From NCBI GenBank assembly GCA_026874595.1, contig CM049307.1, forward strand, positions 9,387,579 to 9,451,578: DNA of 64,000 nucleotides, in the 5' to 3' direction. The notes beneath the pieces were generated by a model. It had not been told where the DNA came from. It did not search any database and worked only from the letters and a program-made list of their open reading frames with translations. The translations under genes were made by a program, and so were the position numbers. Positions 54,581 through 64,000 of the stretch are shown here, piece by piece (within the stretch, counting starts at the first letter, position 1; every line of letters begins with the position of its first letter). The DNA comes from Sipunculus nudus (Eukaryota > Annelida > Sipuncula > Golfingiida > Sipunculidae).

Positions 54581-57500
54581 AATAGAAAAGATCTGCGGGT
54601 ATGCATTCTTTTCTCCTCGGTCACACAGGGCATTGTATATTGGGATATGTCACCGATTTGGGTCATTACCGCCGGTTTCACCTCATTGGTTCATAAGGTA
54701 GGTGACTGAAACTGAACTACAGCGACATCGGTTTTTATTATTCTTTTTCTCACAGTTGGGTGATCTTGGTGCATTACGACCGGTATATATATTCCTCAAG
54801 ATTTGGCTACAAAGAATTATTTATAATTTTTTTGGTACCCGATACTTTTTCTCATATTTCTCTATCACATCAAGATCTTGTTTTACCAAGTAAAAGCATT
54901 TTTATGTTTATGACCTTTATTATATATATCTATTACCAACTGACTGGCTACAGCTGCCTAGTAAATGTTTCTTTTAGCACTTGTTTATGCCCTTTTACAT
55001 TCATCTCTATCACCAAAAAATTGGCTTCGTGCATGATAGTATCATAACCATTGCTAGTGTGACTTTGTACGAACCGCGAACCTATCGACCAACTAGAAAA
55101 CGGGCAGTTGACAAGTAACTACAGATGTCTGCCAAAATTACAGAGGCATAGGTAAAGTAAGGCACTTGATGTTCCTTACACGACATATATATGACTCAAA
55201 ATTTGTGGCATATCAGAGTTATATATGTTCAGTTTTTACCAAAACAGATCTACAGATGGATATGAGATGATAAAGATTTAAGGTGGACCAAGCAATCTTA
55301 TATACAAGGTAGACAATTCCAAGATCTATAGACATGCACATTTTCAGGTGAATATATCAAACTATACATGGGAAAAAGACAATATATTCTACGAAAACAA
55401 AGAAAGGAAGGTGGTGCCACCTGTCTGGTCTATGATGGATCTATGCTATGTGAAACCAATGTCGCTGGTGCCACCAGGCTTGGGAACAAGATGGAGGTAT
55501 ACAAAATCTACTGATATGTAAAATTTCTGGCTGAACCGGACGCGTGGACGCCATGTAAAATCAACTGCAGATAGCACCACTAGTCTCTGAGACTGAGTAT
55601 GAGATGAATGTATATAAGATCTATGGACAAGCACAAATTTCAGGCCAATACGGCAATCCACACCTTACGGAAACGGGATGGTAGGTGGTGCCACCTGCCT
55701 GGTCTTCAACACAACTCTCCAAGATGGATGGACATGCCAAATTTCAGAACAATACATTGAACTATTCCTCAGATATGAGTGATTTTTGTCCTAAGAACGT
55801 GCTTTATGTCATGCAAATATGATTACAATTGGCGCGACCAGTTTGATTACAAGATGGAGACTCCCAGATTAATGAACACGCACAATTTCAGCCCAACACT
55901 TTGAAAAACTCCTGATGTATGGACTGATATCTGTAAGACACCAAGATTCATATTGCATGCAAGGTTTGCGAGTGAAGTGGCGCCACCAACCTTTGTTAGG
56001 CAATAGTTCATATATAAACTTATTATTACGTTTGGTTTCGGAAAAATCGGTCCAAGAGTCTCAGAGGAGTTCTCCGGAGAAAAAAACGTGACGGTTGATA
56101 AACTCGCATGAAACCTTTATAAACGCCAAAACAGAGTTTTGCAGATACAATTAATTTGTTTGCATTGCCTTGTTTAATTCAGCACAAATAAAAAAATAAA
56201 AAATTGGCAGAAATTTTGTGCACTTTTATAATTGATAAACATGCTATATTCATATCTGTTTCATTATGGTGGTCATACATTTTTGTTAAGGAATATAAAG
56301 GCTAAACCTTCAGTCAGGGGATTGTGAATGAAATGCAAATAAATGTACTATCAGTAAGGCAAAAAAATGTGTTCTCATGGGGGGGGGGGGGAGGTTCTTG
56401 CCCTTTTTGTACGTTTCGATAAAAGTGTCTTATGATTAGGGAAAAGATTTATTTACAATTTTTTCCTATACAGGTAAAAGCAATCCGTAACAATTGAAAT
56501 CTTATCAAAATTGTATTATTTTGATTTGTTGAAAGAAATAACCGGGCGGCTGGAGCTCAAAATTTCTATTGAAATTCAAAATTAAAATTGACGCGGGGGG
56601 TGCCTGGAACCATACCTATTTTAGCCTAAACCAAAACACCTTCTACCTTATAAGCATAAATGTTATTGTTATTTTAATTGAAATTTTTATGAAGTGTGTG
56701 AATTATCAAAATTACAAAAACAATTGATTGCTGAAAGTAGTGGCTTTTGTAGCTGTCACATCATCATAATCAAATACTATATGAGACTCAAACCGTTACA
56801 GTTCAAAGACCTGGAAATCATTAAATCATCTCTGGATCAAGCATCAGAGTTTATTAGTGTCACTGAAATGTCTAGAATAACAGTAGCATTTCACATCACT
56901 ATAATACATGAAAATATACCGATTTTAAACGAATGAATGAGTTTTATTTTTATTGTGACTGTGTCATGTATGATGATTTAATAAGAAATACAATTAATGT
57001 CTGCTTATAGTACCCCGTCCTAGCAGTGGTTGATATGACTATCAATACTCTAACCGGTAATCGTAGTGCAGGCAGTTCTTTCTTATCTCCCATGCGTTGG
57101 CTGATTGCTTTAATACATGAAAATATACCGATTTTAAACGAATGAATGAGTTTTATTTTTATTGTGACTGTGTCATGTATGATGATTTAATAAGAAATAC
57201 AATTAATGTCTGCTTATAGTACCCCGTCCTAGCAGTGGTTGATATGACTATCAATACTCTAACCGGTAATCGTAGTGCAGGCAGTTCTTTCTTATCTCCC
57301 ATGCGTTGGCTGATTGCTTTAATACTGTCATGTATATAAATTGACTTTGGGCGATAATCCTAACAAATCTGTTTTACTGTTAGGAACAGATTTGTTAAGT
57401 TCCTCCCTGATTTCATCAGATATTGAGCATGAACATATAAAATGGCTTTCATCTTAAGCTGAATAGTTCTTACATATGGGGCATATTCTTTCCTCGGGTT

Positions 57501-60423
57501 TTAAATTTCTAAATTTGCCTATGATTTCTTCTTAATTATTTTTAAACCTCCCAACTTCAATTTCTATTGGTGAGATTATTTCTGCCATTAATAATCTTTT
57601 TTCTCGCACTAAATCATGAATTACATATGGTTCGGCACAAAATGATGATTTGAGTAATGCATATGTTCTTACTTTTGACTTTAATTTAAGTTTCAAGCCA
57701 CTTAGATTCAAAGAATTCTCATAGTATTTTGCCAACAAGTTCAATAGGACAAACCTACCCCCGAGCAGCAAGCTAACATGACAACAAGAAAACTTTATTA
57801 ATATTTATCAGGAAATTCAAATCTAAACTAGAAATGGGCATCCCAATGGATACAAGCCTCCGCCGTGGAAGCACAAGTTTAAAAAATATACAGAACACCA
57901 TCACTTCAAGCTGCGGGGTGCTCGACCGTGACCTGAATAGGTGCACGAACCACACTGATGAGGCGGGACCGTCTTGGCATTCATTTATTTCTTATTTTCT
58001 GGGACATATTCCCAGGTTCAATTGTACATATGTCAATGTAGATTTGTGAATATTCTTTTATGACACTCCAGAATCCGAAGAGATGCTGGATCAACATCAA
58101 AATTTAATCAGTTTGTCCTGGGTCCTAAAGGCTCATTCCCGAAAATTGCATGAGATTCCTTTCATGATTGCGTGAGTTATGGCGTGAACAAACACACCCA
58201 CACAAACATACCAAGCAAATCCTGATATTAACTACCGGTACCTGATGTGGGACTCTTCTTTTTTTCTACCCCTGACTTGAAGAAAAAGGGAGGTAAATGG
58301 CTCCCAGGCATACATACGTCACTAAAATGGCTTTTCCCCTTTTCCTATATCGACAACAGGTGCTAACTGGCTAAGTGGCCTTTTAGTTGTAAAGAACATG
58401 CGTTCTCACATTGTTTGGAAATCGTGCGTCCATTGTGTGCAACGCGTCCTCATGTGATGTGGAGTACCTGATGGTATGCCATCCAATTCAAAATAACATT
58501 TTGAGACTCTGGTACTTTGGAGTTTATGTTTAACCCACTCCACTTCTGACTAAGTACTCCACAACAAAATGTACGCCGTAACAGGCAAAAAGTATGCCAC
58601 ATCAGGTATTTTCATATGTTGGATGAGGATTCAAAGACGAACAATTGGAATAAACAAATACTCTTCTGGCAGTGATAATCAAAGCACACATGTATATACG
58701 ATTGTACAGTTTAATGGTTTGGTGTATGAATGTTGGAAGTGTATAATCCATCCTAGGAATTTACTCTTAAACAGGGGGTTAGGCTTCCCTCACAGTCGCT
58801 TCGTGATTACAAACATCTAGTAGACTATTATACCTAATTGTCCTACCTTTCCAATAAGGAAGACCCTGGCACAGAGTGGCGACATCGGATCGCAGCCTTC
58901 CTGTGAACAGCGTTCTGTGCTCTCAGCTAATGTTACCACCATTGACACGGAGTTGTCTTGCTCAATATTCATGAAGAAGTCACTCTTTCCGGAGATGTAG
59001 AAGTAGGGGATACCTGTACTGTTGTCCAGTGGTCCATCAGCATACGACAGCACCATACCGATTGGTGCTGTGTATTTTATTGACATGTTCGATACAACGG
59101 TCCAAGTTCCATAATGAACCAAATACCGAGCTGAAAGAAAACAATTCAATACAGGCGTCTTCCGCTATATTAAATGGATCATGTACAGGCAAAATAAGTT
59201 TGCATGTTAGATTCAGATTAATCTAAGACACAGAATGCAATAATGGGTCATGAATGATATTTTTTTTTTAGTTTTTGGATATAATACGATCTGCATTGTA
59301 TACTTTTGTGTTCGAACATTTAATCTAATGATCACCTTGACTCGTTTCTTTTTTCTTTTCTGCATGAGTATACAACTTTATTCAACTTTTAATGTTTGCA
59401 AGACAGTCTTCAAGGTATGCCATATCAAGGTTTTTCTGTTCTTTATGACTGGTTCTACAAGTGATAAGAGACCAAGTCAACCATCAGACGGTAATCATAA
59501 TGTTGACTTGACAATCCCGACCACTTCATAAACTGTATGGACAATCAGAAAGCTATGTGCCCTGTACCAGGGCTGTCCAGGAGACACTAGGTGGAATTCC
59601 GACCCAGGATATACTCCCTTAATTGAGAAGGACATTACTTAGAAATGCAATCTTTTGAAATACTCAAATGAATATCCATCTGCTGTTAATAAGTATTAAG
59701 TCTGAGCTTGTCGTTTAATTATTTTTCATTCAATATGAAATGACAAAAATATTGAAACAAGGGACCCATGGGTCACTGTGCTCAGCTAAAGTCGACCTTG
59801 AGGTAAAAAATCTAAAATAATATCAAATGAATATAAAGTCTGAGAAGTAGAGTTAATATAGGCCATGATTAGTCGATATGATTGAAAAAAATGGTTGCAA
59901 ATAATTTTTTGATTAACCATGTATTTCCTTATGTTGAAACTGAAGCATGTAAGCAGTTTGTGAATATAAGAATACTGTTACCATGATAATGATTGGCTTT
60001 TTTTATAAGCTGTTGACAGTTCAGCAGTCTACTTATTTGTCCAATAAGATCCCTTTTTTATTAAACCAATTTTTTTCTCTAATTTGAAAAATGTATACAG
60101 TTGCAATAATGTTCCCATCCCACAGTTAGAAGGACATGATTGTGGTTGCAGGGGGGGGGGGGGGAGGAGGAGGGGGAATGGTGGGAGTTACAACACCCTT
60201 GCATATATATACAGGGTATGAAATTTAATTCAGCAGTGCTTACAGGAAAAAGGTTTGTTCATAATTCTCAAATATTTAAAAACAAGGCAAATCAATTTAA
60301 ATCTCTTTCTACTGAGGCAGAAAAATAATGAATGAATGTTTTCATTAGATCCTCTTTTTTTATTACATCCATTTTTCAAGTTTATAAATTTTACTATTCA
60401 TTATATATATATTGTTGTATATA

Positions 60424-60461
<38 letters not shown>

Positions 60462-61545
60462 CAACATATATATATTATTATTAAGGTTGATTCACAATTA
60501 ACTGCATCAACATTTATAGCTGATTTGGTCAGGTAACATCACATAATGAACACAGATGTATTTATTATTTTTTTAAACATTTTTTAAATGTGAAAAACAA
60601 TAAATATCTGAAAATATAACACTTGATTTCGAATTAAAAATTCCAAAATCCACCTGACTTTTATTTTTACATGAAAATAACTGTACATCTGTGACAGTAG
60701 GGGTGCTTGACCAGTGTTTCATCATTAATAAGGTTAACCAGGCAGGGCTGTATAGTAACCAGAAGTGGGCGGCCTTGAGCTTGACAATGCAAATGAATAC
60801 AGTAGACCCTCTGAATAAAACTTCAATGAATAGCCTATTTTTTAGCTTTTATTTTCAAGTTTCAGAATTTAACAGATAAAACTCTTATGTGTACCTGCTG
60901 TGAAAAAATAAAATAAAATGTACTTACAGGGAAAAAAGTGCCATGTTCAAAGTTGGGTTGTACTGATTTTAGATTTATGCATATAACTAACAACAATTAC
61001 AAAATACAGATCTTATTTTAGGTATTCAATTGAATCTTGATAAAATAAATTGATATACCTTGAAAAAAAGTCTCTAACTTCAACAAATATCATGAGCAAA
61101 TATCTTTCCTGGTTTATTATTTTAAGTACATTATTACAACAGCTCTGGTTAACTGTTAATATGGAGCCTTGTATGGTTCATGATATTTGGTAAAAATAAA
61201 ACAGCGAAACTTACCATAAGTGGCACTGCCTGTAGCTCACATCTGGATACCAGTCACATGATCAATACTGGTAGATTTAGATGTAAGGCTAAGTGTTGTG
61301 TTAATACCAGTTTAAGATTCCACTAAATCCTTCCGGTAATATTGTAATATCTGAACAAACCTCAGTATTTCAAGGAATAAGGAAATTAATCAGGTGCTTA
61401 AAATATTCAGTTAATAATGAAATCAAACTTTACCCATCTTTCCTTTTTCCTCCGAAGGGGGAGGGGCTGGCCACTTGTCCATTGGACTAGCGTCCTCTCC
61501 AAGCAATTGTTTGCGAAGCTTCTTCATCTTTGAGTTCAACCTCTC
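48352..61545 (-). CDS. CREG-like secreted/lysosomal glycoprotein (four exons; N-terminus not found)
   Basis: Four minus-strand exons join in perfect phase into about 195 residues: 61545-61434, 59130-58847, 52667-52574 and 48455-48352. The product aligns with the CREG family (cellular repressor of E1A-stimulated genes). These are secreted and lysosomal N-glycoproteins with a pyridoxamine-oxidase-like split barrel that lacks the cofactor. Recognisable stretches are ARYLVHYGTWTVVS, GIPYFYISG, MVVTLAESTERCSQEGCDP, LFSRHPAMKNWP and VDVLDYFDGVYHVPTEEYF. Two N-glycosylation sequons (NMS, NST) fit a secreted protein. Vertebrate CREG1 is about 220 residues, so only a signal-peptide exon is missing. 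It was not found in 61546-64000 and may lie outside. The gene converges on TRPM. The introns are full of repeats. Confidence 0.92.
48456..50030 (-). repeat. Minisatellite derived from the CREG last-exon splice acceptor and exon start
   Basis: About 21 tandem units with a 75-77 base period fill the intron directly upstream of the last exon. Read on the minus strand, each unit is a pyrimidine-rich acceptor ending ttttctttgaag, followed by a relative of the exon start. A typical unit translates as SMVYKLDIEHVDLLYY, against WMFYKIDIGNVDVLDYF in the true exon. The true exon is the last unit of the series. Units with cttgtaaac and those with cttgaaac (+ strand) differ by two bases and thus in frame. 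Long ORFs over the array are translations of the repeat. Confidence 0.93.
50590..52135 (-). repeat. Inverted copies of the dispersed repeats of 42.9-45.3 kb
   Basis: 50590-51660 is the opposite-strand version of the 'ggtcaaaggtcaaggtcac' family (gaccttgacctttgacc on +, unit length about 250). It is followed by a fragment of the AGCTCAG element family (51720-52130). It lies in the CREG intron between exons 3 and 4. The two blocks form a long-range inverted repeat about 5-7 kb apart. Confidence 0.65.
52574..52667 (-). CDS. CREG exon 3 (as seen)
   Basis: The acceptor on the minus strand is atgttttgcag and the donor gtgagc. It enters in phase 0 and leaves in phase 1. It reads IMPVTNKGEHAFAKESLFSR then HPAMKNWPVDQ, matching CREG 'AK.(S)LF.RHPEM..WP'. 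Joined to the last exon it gives DQDWMFYK, equivalent to the S-H-x-W-F-F segment of vertebrate CREG. Confidence 0.95.
53800..54220 (+). repeat. R1 repeat fragment
   Basis: It matches the right half of R1 copy 1 (about 1460-1750): the blocks gtgcca(c/t)ggtcaaa, gattatacaattgaatct and caaagtgcat..gggcccataa recur in order. It is in the CREG intron on the opposite strand to the gene. Confidence 0.6.
54482..54578. repeat. (CT)n(TA)n compound microsatellite
   Basis: A CT-rich run (54482-54517) followed by about 29 TA units. Confidence 0.92.
55270..56000. repeat. Degenerate tandem repeat block
   Basis: Roughly four diverged units of about 180 bases. Each has a (c)aagat(c/g).. 'gaca(t/a)gcacaaatttcag' part and a 'ggtggtgccacc(t)gtctggt' part. 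No coding potential. CREG intron 2. Confidence 0.6.
56380..56391. repeat. G homopolymer
   Basis: A run of 12 G in the CREG intron. The surrounding 56000-56690 has no feature I recognise. Confidence 0.85.
56902..57319. repeat. Perfect tandem duplication of 209 bases
   Basis: 56902-57110 is followed directly by 57111-57319. I found no difference between the two copies by eye. The sequence after the second copy diverges at 'ctgtcatgt'. It overlaps the 3' part of the LINE-like remnant below. Confidence 0.93.
57330..57960 (-). pseudogene. Retroelement C-terminal remnant (zinc-finger-like tail of an RT protein)
   Basis: The minus strand reads SKVRTYALLKSSFCAEPYVI, then LMAEIISPIEIEVGRFKNN, a stop, then GKFRNLKPEERICPICKN, a stop, and DESHFICSCSISDEIREEL. 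The pattern (H/P)xxIExGR...R...ERxCPxC....DExHFxxxC is the C-terminal region downstream of the RT in many LINE-type proteins of marine invertebrates. Two in-frame stops show it is dead, and no RT core is visible. It lies in CREG intron 2 on the same strand as CREG. Upstream (57773-57955) the similarity is not recognisable. Confidence 0.7.
58847..59130 (-). CDS. CREG exon 2 (as seen)
   Basis: The acceptor on the minus strand is ttttctttcag and the donor gtagga. It enters in phase 1 and leaves in phase 0. It carries the core of the domain: RYLVHYGTWTVVSNMS, VLSYADGPLDNSTGIPYFYI, DNSVSMVVTLAESTERCSQE and GCDPMSPLCARVFLIGK. The C...C.P..P.CAR pattern, GxPYFY and the 'DG' after (L/Y)S.(A/S) are CREG hallmarks. 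Two sequons (NMS, NST) are present. Confidence 0.96.
59750..61250 (+). repeat. Dispersed repeat family R1, copy 2
   Basis: It is collinear with copy 1 at 330-2075, beginning at caagggacccatgggtcac (59759). Shared blocks are the G-run plus ggtgggagttacaacacc (60150-60200), attaataaggt (60720), gctgtgaaaaaataaa (60898) and agtgccatg..caaagttggg (60938). It lies in the CREG intron between exons 1 and 2, with a composite TA/CA simple repeat at 60395-60470. Confidence 0.6.
61434..61545 (-). CDS. CREG exon 1 (first exon seen)
   Basis: The acceptor on the minus strand is actctttacag and the donor gtaaag. It leaves in phase 1, so its last G plus CT of the next exon gives the Ala of ARYLVHYG. It reads ERLNSKMKKLRKQLLGEDAS then DKWPAPPPSEEKGKM. 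The P-PP-E stretch just before the domain matches the position of the 'LPPREDAARVAR'-type segment in vertebrate CREG1. An acceptor at its 5' end means at least one further upstream exon, expected to hold the signal peptide. Confidence 0.85.
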
Positions 61546-62860
61546 CTGTAAAGAGTACAAAATATGGTTCCTATCTAAGAACTGTCATGTTTGCAAGTAA
61601 AGTTGGATTTAAAAGCAAAGCTCAGTGAAGCAACTGTTATGTAGGCAGCTAAAGCTGTCATGCAAAATGTTTTGGCACAACAGACTTGAACATTATTAAA
61701 GTACAGTTGAAACTTTTGTAATAAGACCACCAGTGCGACTAGATAAAAGTGGTCATAATTCACAGATGGCCTTATTAGAGAGGCCAATTATTACCTGTTT
61801 TGGTTAACTCAAGGGTGGTTTATATAGTCAGGTGTTCCTATAAGATATTGGTCTTTCAAACAGGTTCCTTTGTAGTTCAAAACTGTTTCCAAATGGATTT
61901 CAATAAAACATTTTGAAGTCTGCAAAGGTTGTTGTTTCAGGAGTGGATAAAGCAGAAAATTGTTATATATCAGATCATGTAAAAGAGAACAAGTTTCTGT
62001 TGAAGAAACTTAAGAAAATGTTAACACGTAAGAGTATAATAGCTATTTACTCATTTATACACTTGTTAACTATTTTTTTTATAATATTTCTTACAAATGT
62101 ATTTTGTTTGTAAATATAATCGGAACACAAAATGGATTTTTTTTTTATACAGAGCTTCCAGGTAGTAAGGTATTAGGTAAACATTTGGTAATTCAGTTTG
62201 TCTGTGTGCAGTTTTATATAAAATATTCTGAATATATTTTGTTGAAATTTTATGGACGGTTAGAAAAACACCCAAGGAACAGTCCATTCAGTTTTGGAGG
62301 TAATCTAGATCAGCTTCTATGTTTTTTAGTTCAAACTCAAAGGGTTCCTTTCCCCTATGACATAAACAGATACACATCATTTTATCCTGGTGGGGGCCCA
62401 GGGCTATTATTAGAGAGCGCTAACCAGTGAATGGAGTAGATGAGTTGTGAATAACATTTCCTGGGATGCTGAATTAGCTGTGCAGTTTCATCAAGATTTA
62501 ATGTCCTATGACCGTAAAATGTTTTTCTAAAGACAATTTTGATATACTGGAGACCACAGGGTTAAAGTAGCATGTAACGGGTTTGGTTGATGGCATGATT
62601 GAAGGGCTAAAAAGTCGCCAAGAATATTGATTATGAGCAAATACACTGTTTAGCTTCTTTGATAAGGGCAGTGTATAGGACTTCTTGATTAGGAAATTCA
62701 TTTCTTAACAGTTTCAATACCTGATATATTTTCATACTTTTATTCAAACAGTCTATTGACACTGTACCATTATTTCAACATAAATTCACAAGACCAGACC
62801 AGTTGAACTGTCAAAACTATAAATTTTAGGGTAACAGAGACTTCTATTTTTTTTTCAATT
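61546..62860. other. CREG 5' intron or flank; no gene seen
   Basis: Open frames at 61913-62430 (+) show no family I recognise. A short minus-strand hydrophobic stretch (MTALAAYITVASLSFAF, about 61595-61650) looks like a signal peptide, but it lies too close to exon 1 for an intron. Confidence 0.3.
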
Positions 62861-62864
62861 GTTA

Positions 62865-63000
62865 GCTCAGCTGACTGTCAGTTAGCATGGCAGAAATTGT
62901 AATTGTAACTGTTGGACCTAGAATTTTCCAGCTGAACATACTGGTAGGTCCTCGGCTCCTTGGGATATCTTTGAATATAATAAATAAATATCTAGGCTGT
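62865..63000 (+). repeat. AGCTCAGCTGACT-family end fragment
   Basis: It begins ttagctcagctgactgtca and continues 'gttggacctagaattttcca' and 'ggtaggtcct', matching the left end of the 40.1 kb element (40105-40270) with a deletion of the short cgtc repeats. Confidence 0.6.
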
Positions 63001-63414
63001 AGAACAAAATTCACAAGTGGACCTTATAATTGAATGTATACACCTCATTTACACATGTACTTGTAGGCGCTAGGCATGCAAAACTGGATCAAAGCTGGCC
63101 CTAGCAGCTAATGGCAAATGTTACTCGCACAGAAATTTGATATTTCATTACAACTGGTCAATTTTAGTCAAACTTGTATGGAGGTTTCACATTCTCAATG
63201 AAGAATACCTAAGTTTCCTTGAAATTCAAGGTCATCATTTATCTCTGAAAGCATCATCTGGTTTTTAGAGGATCTATACCTGCCCTCTCCAGGGGAGAAT
63301 GCCTCCACCCTCGCTTGTGTTTGCATGTAATATGACTCATGCAATTAGGAATGTACTCTTATGAAAGTATCAGGGTTTGCCAGAATAGGCCCTTTGAAAA
63401 TCTGGTTAGATTTT

Positions 63415-63575
63415 GGTGTGGATCAGGCACATGAAACAGATTAAATAAAGTCATAACATACATGTAAAATGACATATGCACGAATTTACCTAGGAATATT
63501 GGCCAAATAAGTGAATGCAAACAAGGCTTTGGGAGCGTCGCGGAGGCTTGCATTCCTCAGAATGCATATTTCTAG
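63415..63575. repeat. Dispersed repeat R2, copy 2
   Basis: Same order of blocks as 6925-7140 (acatgtaaaatgac, gaatgcaaac, gaggcttgcattcct, gaatgcatatttcta). The remaining sequence to 64000 shows no feature I recognise. Confidence 0.5.
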
Positions 63576-64000
63576 TTTTTATTCGTTTTAAATGGAAGTT
63601 TGATACAAATTTCCTGGGTAACATGATGAGTTTGAAATTAGGTCAAACATTTATTTAAACCTCGACCAACAAAACTGAAATGTCCCCTTAATCAGGCTTT
63701 TTTAAAATCAATACGAATTAAAACTTCAGTTTTTCATTCTCTGGATTGCCTTGCAATTTATTGCCATTATTAGGGGTGGGTATTAATACTTACTTAATGA
63801 GTTAACCCCCTCAAAATATGTACCTGGTGGAAATATGTAGGAGAAAAATATTTTTTTGAATTTTTAAGGTAGTGTAACCCCCTGTACATGGCCTCTGAAA
63901 GTTGTTAAGTCGTGAAAAACGTGAAAATCACCATAAAGCCAACTCCTATAAGGAAACAAGGCTTACAAGGGATCATAAGTTTATTACTATACCAATATTT

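Noticed and set aside
61575-61650. Signal-peptide-like stretch as CREG first exon
   Set aside because: It has no donor that leaves a reasonable intron before the acceptor at 61546, and the frame ends in a stop before it.

Overview
The window reads as nuclear DNA from an animal. Both recognisable host genes are split by spliceosomal introns with GT/AG borders and consistent phases. The sequence is AT-rich with many (TA)n tracts and G/C homopolymers, and it is crowded with LINEs, an LTR element, a tRNA-derived SINE and short inverted-repeat elements. The dispersed repeat families (elements with AGCTCAG..CTGAGC ends and 'aggtcaaaggtcaaggtcac' repeats) look like those I know from bivalve molluscs. 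I infer a marine mollusc, probably a bivalve; that is inference, not something the sequence proves.

Layout. 0.3-2.1 kb: dispersed repeat. 2.5-4.5 kb: foldback element and a decayed LINE. 4.8-10 kb: no confident gene; a GT-skewed tract, a possible promoter motif pair and two weak exon candidates. 10.26-19.14 kb, + strand: the C-terminal two thirds of a TRPM (melastatin) ion-channel gene, 14 exons, from the end of the cytoplasmic N-terminal homology region through the six membrane helices and pore to the TRP helix, coiled coil and stop. 21.2-21.6 kb: SINE with target-site duplication. 22.5-42.1 kb, + strand: a decayed tandem copy of the 3' half of the same TRPM gene. One of its exons is split by a 13.5 kb LTR element on the minus strand. 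Inside that element lies a minisatellite, which is split by an inverted-repeat element, which holds two LINEs, one inserted in the other. 42.9-46 kb: dispersed and tandem repeats. 48.35-61.55 kb, - strand: a CREG-like secreted/lysosomal glycoprotein gene (four exons seen; the signal-peptide exon was not found), convergent with TRPM. 59.8-61.3 kb: second copy of the dispersed repeat seen at the left end.

The most unusual observation is shared by the two host genes. In TRPM (exon 9) and in CREG (last exon), the intron just upstream of an exon is filled with a tandem array whose unit is the 3' splice site plus the first 40-55 bases of that exon. There are five degenerate copies in TRPM and about 21 in CREG. 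Most units keep an AG at the equivalent position, so each gene presents a row of potential decoy or alternative acceptors. Other points of note are an RNase H1-type hybrid-binding domain at the start of a LINE ORF1, an inverted-repeat element whose ends are made of a 15-base tandem repeat, and the deep nesting inside the TRPM pseudogene.

The two host genes have no evident functional link: one is a cation channel, the other a secreted glycoprotein. All other long reading frames are transposon remnants, translations of simple repeats or antisense shadows.
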